From NCBI RefSeq assembly GCF_000002875.2, contig NC_009277.2, positions 374,501 to 438,500 of the forward strand: a stretch of DNA of 64,000 nt, given 5' to 3'. The notes beneath the pieces are model-generated. The model saw only the letters and a program-made list of their open reading frames with translations. It was not told the DNA's origin and did not search any database. The DNA comes from Leishmania infantum JPCM5 (Eukaryota; Euglenozoa; Kinetoplastea; Trypanosomatida; Trypanosomatidae). Positions 25,225 to 33,695 of this stretch are shown here, one piece after another. The position numbers were made by a program, and so were the translations under genes. Within the stretch, counting starts at the first letter, position 1; each line of letters starts with the position of its first letter.

Positions 25225-25890
25225 ATGGACTACGAGGCCGCGGTGGCGCGCCTCTCCTCGCCCACCTTGTTCGCTATCCTCCACGCGGCCTTCGGCGGCG
25301 CCAGCGAGCACGAGGCAGCCGTTTCAGCGGAAGCGGTGCGGAAGCCGTTCTGGGCAGGCTTTTCGGTAGGCTTCGCGCTCACCTTTGCTGCGGCGCTTGT
25401 GGCCATGAAGGGCTTTTTGGCGTCGCTGTTCCGCCGGCCGTTGGAGAAGTGCCGGCCGCTGCGCAGCCTCGTTGCGACCGGTGAGCCGGTGAAGATGGCG
25501 CTTGTCGTCCGGAAGGATCTCAAAATGAGCAACGGCAAGATCGCCGCGCAGTGCGCGCATGCCGCGGTGGCCATCGTCGAGGAAATTCTGGCCTTCAAGT
25601 CAACCACGACGACAAGCCCGCGGTCAGCCCTAAACCCCGCGTCCGCGTTGTGGGTACAGTGGTATGACGCGTGGAACGCCAGCGGCTGCTCGAAGGTAGC
25701 TCTGCAGTGTCCCGATGAGGCCGCCATGATGGCGCTAGCGAAGCACGCGCGGCAGATGAACCTGCCTCACTACGTCATCCGGGACGCCGGCCGCACGCAG
25801 GTGGCGCCGGGTAGCAAGACCGTCGTAGCCGTCGGGCCGGGGCCGAAGAGTTTGGTGGACGAGGTGACTGGGCAGCTGAAGCTACTCTGA
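25225..25890 (+). CDS. PTH2: Peptidyl-tRNA hydrolase 2, membrane-anchored
   Basis: A 221-residue member of the archaeal/eukaryotic Pth2 (Bit1/PTRH2) family, which hydrolyses peptidyl-tRNA released from stalled ribosomes. The catalytic domain covers residues 90-221: KMALVVRKDLKMSNGKIAAQCAH carries the family signature (Lys100, Gly104-Lys105, Gln109, His112). RDAGRTQVAPGSKTVVAVGP (186-205) holds the conserved Asp-Ala-Gly and the Pro-Gly loop. A single hydrophobic helix at about 43-66, followed by Lys and Arg residues, should anchor the enzyme, probably in the mitochondrial outer membrane as for human PTRH2; that location is inferred. The start is the first ATG after the predicted acceptor. The frame is open upstream to about 25015 but has no ATG there. 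A short non-conserved insert (about 125-141) interrupts the domain. Confidence 0.96.
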   Translation: MDYEAAVARLSSPTLFAILHAAFGGASEHEAAVSAEAVRKPFWAGFSVGFALTFAAALVAMKGFLASLFRRPLEKCRPLRSLVATGEPVKMALVVRKDLKMSNGKIAAQCAHAAVAIVEEILAFKSTTTTSPRSALNPASALWVQWYDAWNASGCSKVALQCPDEAAMMALAKHARQMNLPHYVIRDAGRTQVAPGSKTVVAVGPGPKSLVDEVTGQLKLL

Positions 25891-26595
25891 TGGAGGGCAC
25901 ACGTGTGCGCACGCATGTGCATCCGCTGACTGGATTCGAGCTGCTTGGCGGACCTCGTGAGGATGGCGAGGGAAAGGGGAGAGGAGGTGTCGTGATTTGG
26001 AACAGCGGTCGCGGCGAAGCAGCCGCAAGTGTGATGCGCAAGAAACGAAACCAAAGAGCGCCTGCACAAGTCCGTTGGCAAAACAACGGCGTGGCGTGAG
26101 ACGACGATGTGCCTAGGCACGGCCTCACCCTCTCCTGAAGAGGTGGGGCGGGGGCTTGCATCGGCTTTTCCTCCTCTCTGCGGCGTTGTCGTGCAGACAC
26201 ACACACACACACATACACACACACACACGCACACAGAGCGATATACAGACATGCAGCCCGTTTCCGAACGCCTTCCGAGTGGATGCACGCGCTCGGCATC
26301 GACTCGCTCCCGCCTTTGTCGTGCACCCTCTACGTCTCTCTCTATCACATACATCGGATCTAAAACAACACACACACACACACACACACACACACCTGTG
26401 CACACCGCGCTCCCGCCACTCGCCTTGCGCGGCAGTTCTCGCGCAACGAAACCGTCTCCGCCTCCCGTCCTTCCTCGTTTTCCTGTTTGTTTCTTCGTGC
26501 CTTCGCTTGCTCTGCCACGCAACCGGCGCCGTTGCCCACTCCCTCTCGCAGCCGATCTCCTTCCCTGTTCGGATCACCTCTGACCACTACCAGCC
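25891..26595. other. Intergenic region with two CA microsatellites
   Basis: 0.7 kb without a gene. CA runs at about 26195-26228 and 26368-26395 are followed by a long pyrimidine-rich tract (26459-26550) that serves the next gene. Confidence 0.75.
26461..26551 (+). promoter_or_regulatory. Candidate spliced-leader acceptor for the 449-residue protein gene
   Basis: A long T/C-rich tract ends in CCCTCTCGCAG, with AG at 26550-26551. The predicted leader is 44 nt and has no upstream ATG. Confidence 0.5.
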
Positions 26596-27945
26596 ATGAC
26601 TCAAAAACTGCTGTTGGCGGAGGGCCTTGACCTGCTGCGCCAGTGCGAGCAGCGCGAGTACGACGTGGATCGGACGAAGCTTCGCATCAGCAGCAGCAGC
26701 CGCTACCGCAGCGAGCTTGGCCGGCTGCTGCAGAGCTACGACACGGTGTATCATCAATACGTGCGTGGCATCCAGATCTTGAACTACGTGCGCCACACAG
26801 CCCTCGCGGACAAGAACCCCCAAAACGCGCAATACTCCAAGAACCTGTCAGAGTTCTGCGCTGCTAAGATCACGGCGTACATGACGCGGTGCAGCAACAT
26901 CATTCGCAAGACTGACAGCATTCTCGTGCCCATCGAGCAGATCGACCTCATCACAAAGGAGGGCTACACCCCGGAGGACACCGTCTATCTGCAGGACGGC
27001 ATCACGTACCCGCTGTCGCGGAAGGAGAAAATCATAGCGAAGGAGTTCACGCTCACGGCCGGCACGTACGTCCTGACGCTCAAAAACCGTGACGACTACA
27101 CGCTGGCGGCGCCGGAGGTGGACGTGACGCTCGTGGTCTTGCCTCAGCGCGGCAGCGGTCTTGAGCCGTCGCGCGTGGAGATGAAGTTGCCGTGCCAGTG
27201 TGGGTGGCGCAAGGTGGTCGGCGTCGTGGATGTGGCGACGGTGCAGCTGGAGATTCGCTACAGCGGCATCCGCGATGCGCACATCGACGTGCTCTTCCAA
27301 AAATGGTGCGCCATCGAGGACATCGGCCGCTCTGGCGGCGCGGCAAGCGGCCCCGGCCCAGCGCTGTCGCCGTCGACCTTCGACAGCGGTGACTGCAACT
27401 CGGTATGCAAACCGCCGCCGAACCGCGGCGGCAACGGCGGCGCTGCGGGCGGCGTCTCCCATCACTCGTGCACACCCACCAATGTATCGGCAAGTGACGC
27501 GGGGGCGCCGGCGCACCAGCAGCCGCAGCAGTGGGTGAACAGTCTTCCGCAGCTGCCGGATGATGAGCTGGCGACGCTGGCGAACTACAACGTGCCCTCT
27601 GCGAGTCTACCAAGGGTGTCGGACCGCCCCGCCAACGACAGTGAAGCTGCTTCGTCGGCAGCCCCCTCCTCGGCCGAGGATCCATGGACAACGCTCGCCA
27701 ATCTCAACGTCCCGTACGCGCCAACGACGCGCAACGCGCCGAGTGCGGCGTCCGTCATGCGCGTGCCAGAGCCGGTGGAGGTGAACCCGGCCGGCATGAC
27801 GTGTCGCCAGCGGCTCGACAAGATCCACCAGCTAATGGATGCGTGGCCGTCGATCGGCGTGGTCGCCTGCGCGCTGCCGGCTGAGCCGCAAAGTTTTATG
27901 CAGGGCGTCCACGCCCTGCCTTTTCCGCGCGAGCTCTCAGCGTAA
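26596..27945 (+). CDS. Hypothetical protein with duplicated LANxNVP motif
   Basis: A 449-residue protein that I do not recognise. Residues 1-~115 look like a compact helical bundle (many Leu, Arg and Tyr; no low complexity). Residues ~125-245 look beta-rich, with KEFTLTAGTYVLTLKNRDDY and VQLEIRYSGIRDAHIDVLF, as in a beta-sandwich. From ~250 the chain is Gly/Ala/Pro/Ser-rich. In this tail a short motif occurs twice: DDELATLANYNVPSASLPR (from residue 322) and EDPWTTLANLNVPYAPTTR (from residue 361). Such tandem linear motifs often bind a partner domain. The C-terminal ~50 residues are again ordered (CRQRLDKIHQLMDAWPSIGVV). A soluble adaptor is a reasonable guess, no more. The start ATG sits 44 bases after a strong predicted acceptor. 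Confidence 0.88.
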   Translation: MTQKLLLAEGLDLLRQCEQREYDVDRTKLRISSSSRYRSELGRLLQSYDTVYHQYVRGIQILNYVRHTALADKNPQNAQYSKNLSEFCAAKITAYMTRCSNIIRKTDSILVPIEQIDLITKEGYTPEDTVYLQDGITYPLSRKEKIIAKEFTLTAGTYVLTLKNRDDYTLAAPEVDVTLVVLPQRGSGLEPSRVEMKLPCQCGWRKVVGVVDVATVQLEIRYSGIRDAHIDVLFQKWCAIEDIGRSGGAASGPGPALSPSTFDSGDCNSVCKPPPNRGGNGGAAGGVSHHSCTPTNVSASDAGAPAHQQPQQWVNSLPQLPDDELATLANYNVPSASLPRVSDRPANDSEAASSAAPSSAEDPWTTLANLNVPYAPTTRNAPSAASVMRVPEPVEVNPAGMTCRQRLDKIHQLMDAWPSIGVVACALPAEPQSFMQGVHALPFPRELSA

Positions 27946-29984
27946 GCTCTCGAAGAGTGGAAGGGCGTCGCACATATGCGCGTCTTGCGTGCTCGCTCTG
28001 CTGCCTCGCTCCTTCTCCGTATTCCGCTCGGCACCTCACCTACCGAGGGGGGGGGCGTCACAGGGTTCACCACCCCACACTCTGTCTGGGGAAGCCAGGT
28101 AGCCTGCAGCCGGCCGTCGGGCACGGCTGGGCGGGCTCTTGGTGACGGTGGACAGGTGGTCTGAGCTGAAGCTGTGCGGAAGAGACCTGCGGACATGACC
28201 GCGTTCGGAGAAGCTCACCACGAATCGCGTGGACGGCGCACCATGTGTACCCACCCACTCCTTCTGCCGCGTCAGATACATTTCGGGCGGTGCTGGGTGG
28301 GCTCGGTATCGTTGACATAGCCGTTTTGCAGCGGAGGTCGATGAGCTGTGTCTGCCCATGCACCTGTATTTTTGTTGACGTGCTCGTGGTGGTGGCTGTA
28401 TGGACACGTCGGTGTGTCTGTGTGTGTGTGTGTGGCGGACAGGAAAAGGATGGTTGCCCTCTTCGCTTACTACAGCGTCGACTAAATCGTTGCTTGTGTG
28501 CACCACCGCTCTCGCCTTGCGTGGCATGTAGGTGCAGTGGACGACGAGCGACGGTGATGCTGAGCCTCAGGCGATGTGTGCTCACTCATGCATGCGTGTG
28601 CATTGTCGCGCCATCTCTCTCTCTCCTCCGTCGATCGCCCTCTGGGTGGATGTCGCATATCTCCTCCAGCCTTCCCTCTCGCCGCTGCCCCTCGTGCGGT
28701 ATTCCGTGCCCGCCGGCGTTCAGCAGTCACTGTGTATGCTGCGAGCCTCATCTGGCAAGGGAGCGGAAGAGGGGGGGGGGCGGATTCACTTCACCGCGCG
28801 TGAAAACGGGGCAGACGCGCGTGTACGCGGCGCGTATATGCATGCAGCAGGAGAGGAGACGGCAGCAACACACGCGCTAGGCGAGGGGGGTGTGCAGATA
28901 GAGCTACACACACACGCACATGATCATGGCTGGCGTACTCCGTCATGTGCAGACGGAAAGAACAAGTCTTCCTTCATGGTTTGCTCTTGTCCACCTCCAT
29001 GCCCGTCACGCGGCTGCCCTGGTGCACCTCTCTCCCTCTCGCTGAGCGCTCTCCCCCTTTTCGTTCCGCTGTGCGGCGGTGCGCGTTGATGTGCGTTGAT
29101 CTCTGCTGCGTTGCATCTTAAACATAGGTATTTTCGTTGTCGCTTCGTTTTCGTTCGTAATCCCCACGCACCGCGACGGCGCCCGTGCCGTCTGTGCGAC
29201 TGTGAGCCGTTCTGCTTCCGGGGCTTTCGCGGTGGAGCGACCATGCTTCTCCCCCTACCTTCGTCGCTCTTGCGGATGTGTTCTCCTTCACGTTCGCTGC
29301 CGCTGCGCCATTGCTCTCCCTCAGCACCATAGCGGGTGCGTGTGCGTCTGTGTGGGCAGCGCCGATCTGTCTTGGACCGAAGAGTCCGCCACGTCTCCTC
29401 AGAGAGACCTGCGCTCACGGCACAGAGGGTTTGCGAGCGTCCGCTCATCCGATCGCGGTGCTGAGAGAGAGCGCGCAGTGGCAGCGCCAACAACCTTCCT
29501 CTCAAAAAAAAACCGCGTGACGTGATGTGATGCTGTGCCACAGCGACGGTCGTTCCCCTTGCACCCTCTTCACCCTCCGCGCTGCGACTGTGCCACTGCC
29601 CACCCTTCCTTTCTCCCGCCCTCGAACACGGACATCATCCCTGCTCTGGTGCCGTCACCCGATGCTTTCTCCTCCTCTTCTGCGGTCGTTCGGCCTCCGC
29701 CCTCACCGGGCACACACGCATGCACGTGTACGCGTTCCACTGACTCGGCGACTTCTCTGCGCTATGCCGCCGCACTGCCCCCCACCCCCCTCCCCAGCAC
29801 TCTACTCAAGCAAGAGTGCTCGACAGCGGCCGCGGTGTGTGGGGGATCGCTCATACGCAGCCGCACTCACCGGTGCACGCGCAAGCCGCCCGGTGCTCCT
29901 GCACACTCCGATCCTTTCTCTGCGCGCTTCTCCTATCGCGGGCCCAGAATTGTTCTCGCCCACCCCCATCCCCTTTACGCGCTG
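27946..29984. other. Intergenic region, 2 kb, with complex-sequence island
   Basis: No supported gene. After the stop lies a GC-rich, non-repetitive stretch (about 28030-28330), beginning at a G10 run near 28049, that differs from the surrounding simple sequence; a degenerate SIDER element is possible but unproven. It is followed by a TG run (28413-28434), a G-run (about 28771-28779), an A-rich run (about 29504-29512) and a pyrimidine-rich leader zone. Open frames such as 28245-28880 are Cys/Arg/Ser-rich products of GT repeats and lack an ATG start. Confidence 0.6.
29909..29947 (+). promoter_or_regulatory. Candidate spliced-leader acceptor for dienoyl-CoA reductase
   Basis: A pyrimidine-rich stretch (ATCCTTTCTCTGCGCGCTTC) is followed by AG at 29946-29947, giving a 37-nt leader. 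An upstream alternative is the AG at 29796-29797 after a strong C/T tract. Neither leader contains an ATG. Confidence 0.42.
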
Positions 29985-32177
29985 ATGGCAGCAAGCTTTA
30001 CCTCCTCGACCGGCAGCAGCGCCGTGGGGCCGGCGGCCGCGTCGCGGCTCTTCACGCCGATTCGCATTGGCCGGCACATACAGCTGCCGAACCGCTTCTA
30101 CATGCAGCCCATCTACCTCAACATGGAGAGTGAGCTCAAGTGCTACGGCGACGAGCACATGGCCGCGATGGCCGCCTTCTTTGGCGAGCGGGCGCACTAC
30201 GGCGCGAAGCTGATCGTGGTCGGCGGCCTCGGCACGTCGAGGCTCGGCCGGTGGAAGAAAGATGCACTGATGCTTGGCACCTTCGACGCCGCCAAGGCGC
30301 TTTCGCGCGTCACACAGGCGGTGCACAGCGAGGGCGGTTACGTACTCGCCCAAGCCTTCCACGCGGGCCGCGCCGCCCGAAAGCGTCATTTTGTGTCCGC
30401 CACGTCGACGCCGTCGCCGGTGCAGCCGATCCGCAACACGCACCCGTACAGGGTACCTGGCTGTATGGTGGACTACGTGGTGTCCGAGTACGAGCGGTTT
30501 GCACGGCTAGCCGAGGAGGCCGGGTTCGACGGGGTCGAGATCCCTGTCAGCGAGGGCAGCCTCCTGCATAACTTCCTGTCCTCCGCCGTGAACACGCGGC
30601 AGGACGCCTTTGGCGGGTCGCTGGAGCGCCGGCTCGAGATCACAGTGCGCGTGCTCGAAACCATCAAGAACTCCCTAGCGAACCCCGACCACTTTCTCGT
30701 GGCGTTGCGGTTATGTCTGCACGACCTGAAGGTCGGCGGCACGCCGATGACCGAGACGCTACGGGTAGCCGAAGTGCTCGCCAAGAGCGGCCGCATCGAC
30801 CTCTTGAACACGAGCGTCGGCATGCACGACTCGCCCGTTCAGACGCTGTCAGCCTACGTGCCGCATGGCACGTTTGCGCGGTCCTGCCAGCTGCTGAAGG
30901 AGCGGCTGACGGAGGTCTGTGCAGCGGATGTGCCGGTCGTTGCGTCGCACCGGCTGCACACCATCGAGCTCTCCGAGAAGCTGCTCGAAAAGGGTGTGTG
31001 CGACATGGTCGGCGTCGCGCGGCCGCTGCTCGCGGACCCGCAGTACATCACCAACGCAGCGGCGGGCCGCAGCGAGGATAGCATCCCGTGCATCGGCTGC
31101 AACCACTGCGTCAACCGGCTGTACAAGCACCAGCGCATCACGTGTGCGTTGAACCCCATCTCGGGCTACGAGCTCCAGCGAGGATGGAGGCCGGCCACGT
31201 ACCGCAAGTCTGTCGCCGTTGTCGGGGCAGGCGCGGCGGGCGTGACGTGCGCGCTGACGCTGTGGCGCCGCGGCCACGACGTCACACTCTTTGAGAAGGA
31301 AAGCGTCATTGGTGGCCAGCTGAACCTCGCGAAGCGCGTGCCTGGCAAGGAAAACTACCAGGCCATGCTGGAGTACTGGACGCGGCAGCTGCGGCAGTCC
31401 TCCATCAACGTCCGCCTCAACACTGAGTTCACCCGCGAGGAGGTAGCTCGCAACCACCAGTTCTTTCACGCTGTCGTCATGGCGCACGGCTCCGTGCCGC
31501 GCCGCATCTCGTCCCACGTCATCGCCGGCGCGTCCGAGTGCCCGCTCATCGTGCCCTTCTCGCGCATCCTCGACGGCAGCGTCACGGCAGGTCGCCGCGT
31601 CGTCATCGTCGGCAACGGCGCCATCTCGCACGACGTTGCCTCCTTCCTGCTGCACGACCCCCGCGTCTCGCGCGAGGTCTCGCTGTACCTGGACGAGTGG
31701 GGCGTCAACCTCGAGGACGGCAGCCTGCTGGGCAGCCCGGAGCCACGGATGCCGCGCAACAACCGCGTGGTCACCATCTTCAACAAGGCGGACAAGGACG
31801 CGGACCTTTCCCGAGGCTGGGGCTGGGCGCAGAAACTTTGGATCAAGCAGCACGCGAGCACCGTGGTGTCGCACGGCATGCTCGAGAACTTCGACGCCGA
31901 CGGCGTGCACATCTCCACGTTGCCACCGGACAGCCGCAAGTTCTTCGTGCCGTGCGACACCATCGTCTGGTGCATTGGCATGCTGCCGAACATCACCTAC
32001 GGCACATGGATCTACGAGTGGATGAAGGACGGCGCGAAGGTGCGAGGTGAGATGATGGGCGACTTTAGCATCTACACAGCCGGCTCTTGCCGTGACAGCT
32101 ACACCGGCGACGGACACGGCGAAGAAGATCTACTCCAGTGCGTCCACGAAGGGTACGAGATCGGCTACAAGATATGA
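29985..32177 (+). CDS. 2,4-dienoyl-CoA reductase (FadH type)
   Basis: A 730-residue flavoprotein of the Old Yellow Enzyme/trimethylamine-dehydrogenase class, which reduces 2,4-dienoyl-CoA with NADPH in oxidation of polyunsaturated fatty acids. Residues ~17-350 form the FMN TIM barrel (FTPIRIGRHIQLPNRFYMQP at the start, FHAGRAA, SRRLEI-like signature FGGSLERRLEI). Cys369, Cys372, Cys375 and Cys387 (CIGCNHC, then ITCALNP) bind the 4Fe-4S cluster. The FAD dinucleotide fold follows at about 409-440 (VVGAGAAGVTCALTLWRRG), and a second nucleotide fold at about 537-553 (VVIVGNGAISHD). The C-terminal TAGSCRDSYTGDG is the FAD-closing motif. The C-terminus GYKI is not a peroxisomal signal; mitochondrial placement is inferred. 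The start is the only ATG in a frame that remains open 450 bases upstream. It would pair functionally with the acyl-CoA dehydrogenase at 11478. Confidence 0.95.
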   Translation: MAASFTSSTGSSAVGPAAASRLFTPIRIGRHIQLPNRFYMQPIYLNMESELKCYGDEHMAAMAAFFGERAHYGAKLIVVGGLGTSRLGRWKKDALMLGTFDAAKALSRVTQAVHSEGGYVLAQAFHAGRAARKRHFVSATSTPSPVQPIRNTHPYRVPGCMVDYVVSEYERFARLAEEAGFDGVEIPVSEGSLLHNFLSSAVNTRQDAFGGSLERRLEITVRVLETIKNSLANPDHFLVALRLCLHDLKVGGTPMTETLRVAEVLAKSGRIDLLNTSVGMHDSPVQTLSAYVPHGTFARSCQLLKERLTEVCAADVPVVASHRLHTIELSEKLLEKGVCDMVGVARPLLADPQYITNAAAGRSEDSIPCIGCNHCVNRLYKHQRITCALNPISGYELQRGWRPATYRKSVAVVGAGAAGVTCALTLWRRGHDVTLFEKESVIGGQLNLAKRVPGKENYQAMLEYWTRQLRQSSINVRLNTEFTREEVARNHQFFHAVVMAHGSVPRRISSHVIAGASECPLIVPFSRILDGSVTAGRRVVIVGNGAISHDVASFLLHDPRVSREVSLYLDEWGVNLEDGSLLGSPEPRMPRNNRVVTIFNKADKDADLSRGWGWAQKLWIKQHASTVVSHGMLENFDADGVHISTLPPDSRKFFVPCDTIVWCIGMLPNITYGTWIYEWMKDGAKVRGEMMGDFSIYTAGSCRDSYTGDGHGEEDLLQCVHEGYEIGYKI

Positions 32178-33695
32178 GGCTGACATCTCGATGGTCGCGC
32201 GGCGGCGGTGGCCTGTGCCTGGTGAAGGATCCACACAGCTTTCCAGCGCTTCGCGTTGCTCGCTGGTTGCTAGCCTACCCTGCAGCGCTTGCCTGCTTGC
32301 GTGTGGGGACGGGTTGTGGGGCCTCCGGAACGGATGACACGCGGCAAAGAGAGGGCAGATGGCATGTGACCGCACTGCTGCGGACGCCATCTGGTGTCCA
32401 ATCCATGCACACGCGGGCAAGGCAAACCGACGGAAAGCGCTGCTTGGCAGCGGGGCGAGTCGCAGGAGCGGCAGTGAGCGGCGCAATGAGCTATGCTGGT
32501 GTGTGTGTGTGTGTGAAAAGGCGGAGAGGGCGGGCCGATGTGTCTGAGATCGAGTGGCTTGGGCGTCGCCTGGTGCTCGATCCTCAATCTCGCGGCCCCC
32601 TTCGCCTCCGCTTCCGCACGTGCATGCACGTGCGATGACGAGGGCTCAGAGCATTGGGAGAAAGCGATGTACAACCGCAGGTGAGGTGTCGCGATGAGGC
32701 AACGTTGGCCATGTGGCAACGTGCGGGTGAGTCTCGATCAATCCTCTCATCAACGAACTCGAACACGCGGTCGTACGGATGTGGAACACCAGCAGCGATG
32801 TGGCTGCATCAACACCTCTCACCACTACCCCTTCACTTGTGCGCATCGCCGCCTTGTACTCTTCACCGTTTCGGGGCCTCGGTAGGCGTCCGAGATATGC
32901 GCTCATGCTCACGGGCATTTTACATCCGTCCCTCTTCCTCTCTCTTGCGCCTGTGCGCGTGCGGCGGGGAGCGCAACACCACCACTCATCTTCTTTACCC
33001 GCTCACCCGCACACCTGTGCGCGCGCGCACACACACACACACACAACCGTTGAAGGGAGGAGCTACGAACACGACAGCAGGTGCTACGCCACAGTGCGGA
33101 TTCTCGCCTCGCCTCTCCCCTCAACCAGCAGCTGGCCCCACACTCACTCACTCACTCAGCAGCCCTCCTTCCGCATTTGTGAGAAGACGCACGGCACACT
33201 CACACACCTGACTCCTCGGCCCCCCCTCCCCCTCCAGGACACACACACAGCACGTGTATTGGCAACACGCGTGGCGTATTTCTGTGCGCATCGCAAGCAC
33301 CCAGTACGGACAAGCTCTTGACTTCCTCCCTCACTATTATTATTATTACTGTCGTTGTTTATATCGACCCCCTCTCCCTCCTCCTCCCCTCTTCTCCCCT
33401 CCGCGCCGTTGCCTTTTCGCTTTCTGCACATTCTTTCATCGGAGTTGTTCGACGCTTCGTCGGGCAGCATATCTCATCCGCATCGCCGTCCGCCTCTCCA
33501 TCGTTATCAAAATCGTTGTTGTCCTTCGCGTGTGGGCGCGCGCATCCGTGCGCATTCGCCTCTCGCTGTCTGTCGCTCCCCGTGTGTGTGCGTGCGCGCG
33601 TGCGTGCCCTCCCTCCCAACACACGCACGCGCGCACGCCCTTAGCCGCTGCAGGCATCATCAGCTGTGCACCCATCGCGCTGCGATACGTGCGAT
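32178..33695. other. Intergenic region upstream of the TLDc gene
   Basis: 1.5 kb without a supported gene. The first ~700 bases are ordinary GC-rich sequence with a short GT run (about 32499-32515). A CA run lies near 33030-33047, then ATT repeats (about 33335-33348) and a very strong C/T tract (33366-33432). Confidence 0.65.
33366..33444 (+). promoter_or_regulatory. Candidate spliced-leader acceptor for the TLDc gene
   Basis: About 65 bases of nearly pure C/T precede AG at 33443-33444, predicting a 251-nt leader with no ATG before 33696. A later AG at 33643-33644 would give a 51-nt leader. Confidence 0.42.

Noticed and set aside
28245..28880. Plus-strand open frame of 211 codons
   Set aside because: No ATG start; Cys/Val runs derive from a TG microsatellite.
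30849..32117. 422-codon minus-strand open frame
   Set aside because: Complete antisense shadow of dienoyl-CoA reductase, whose domains are unmistakable.
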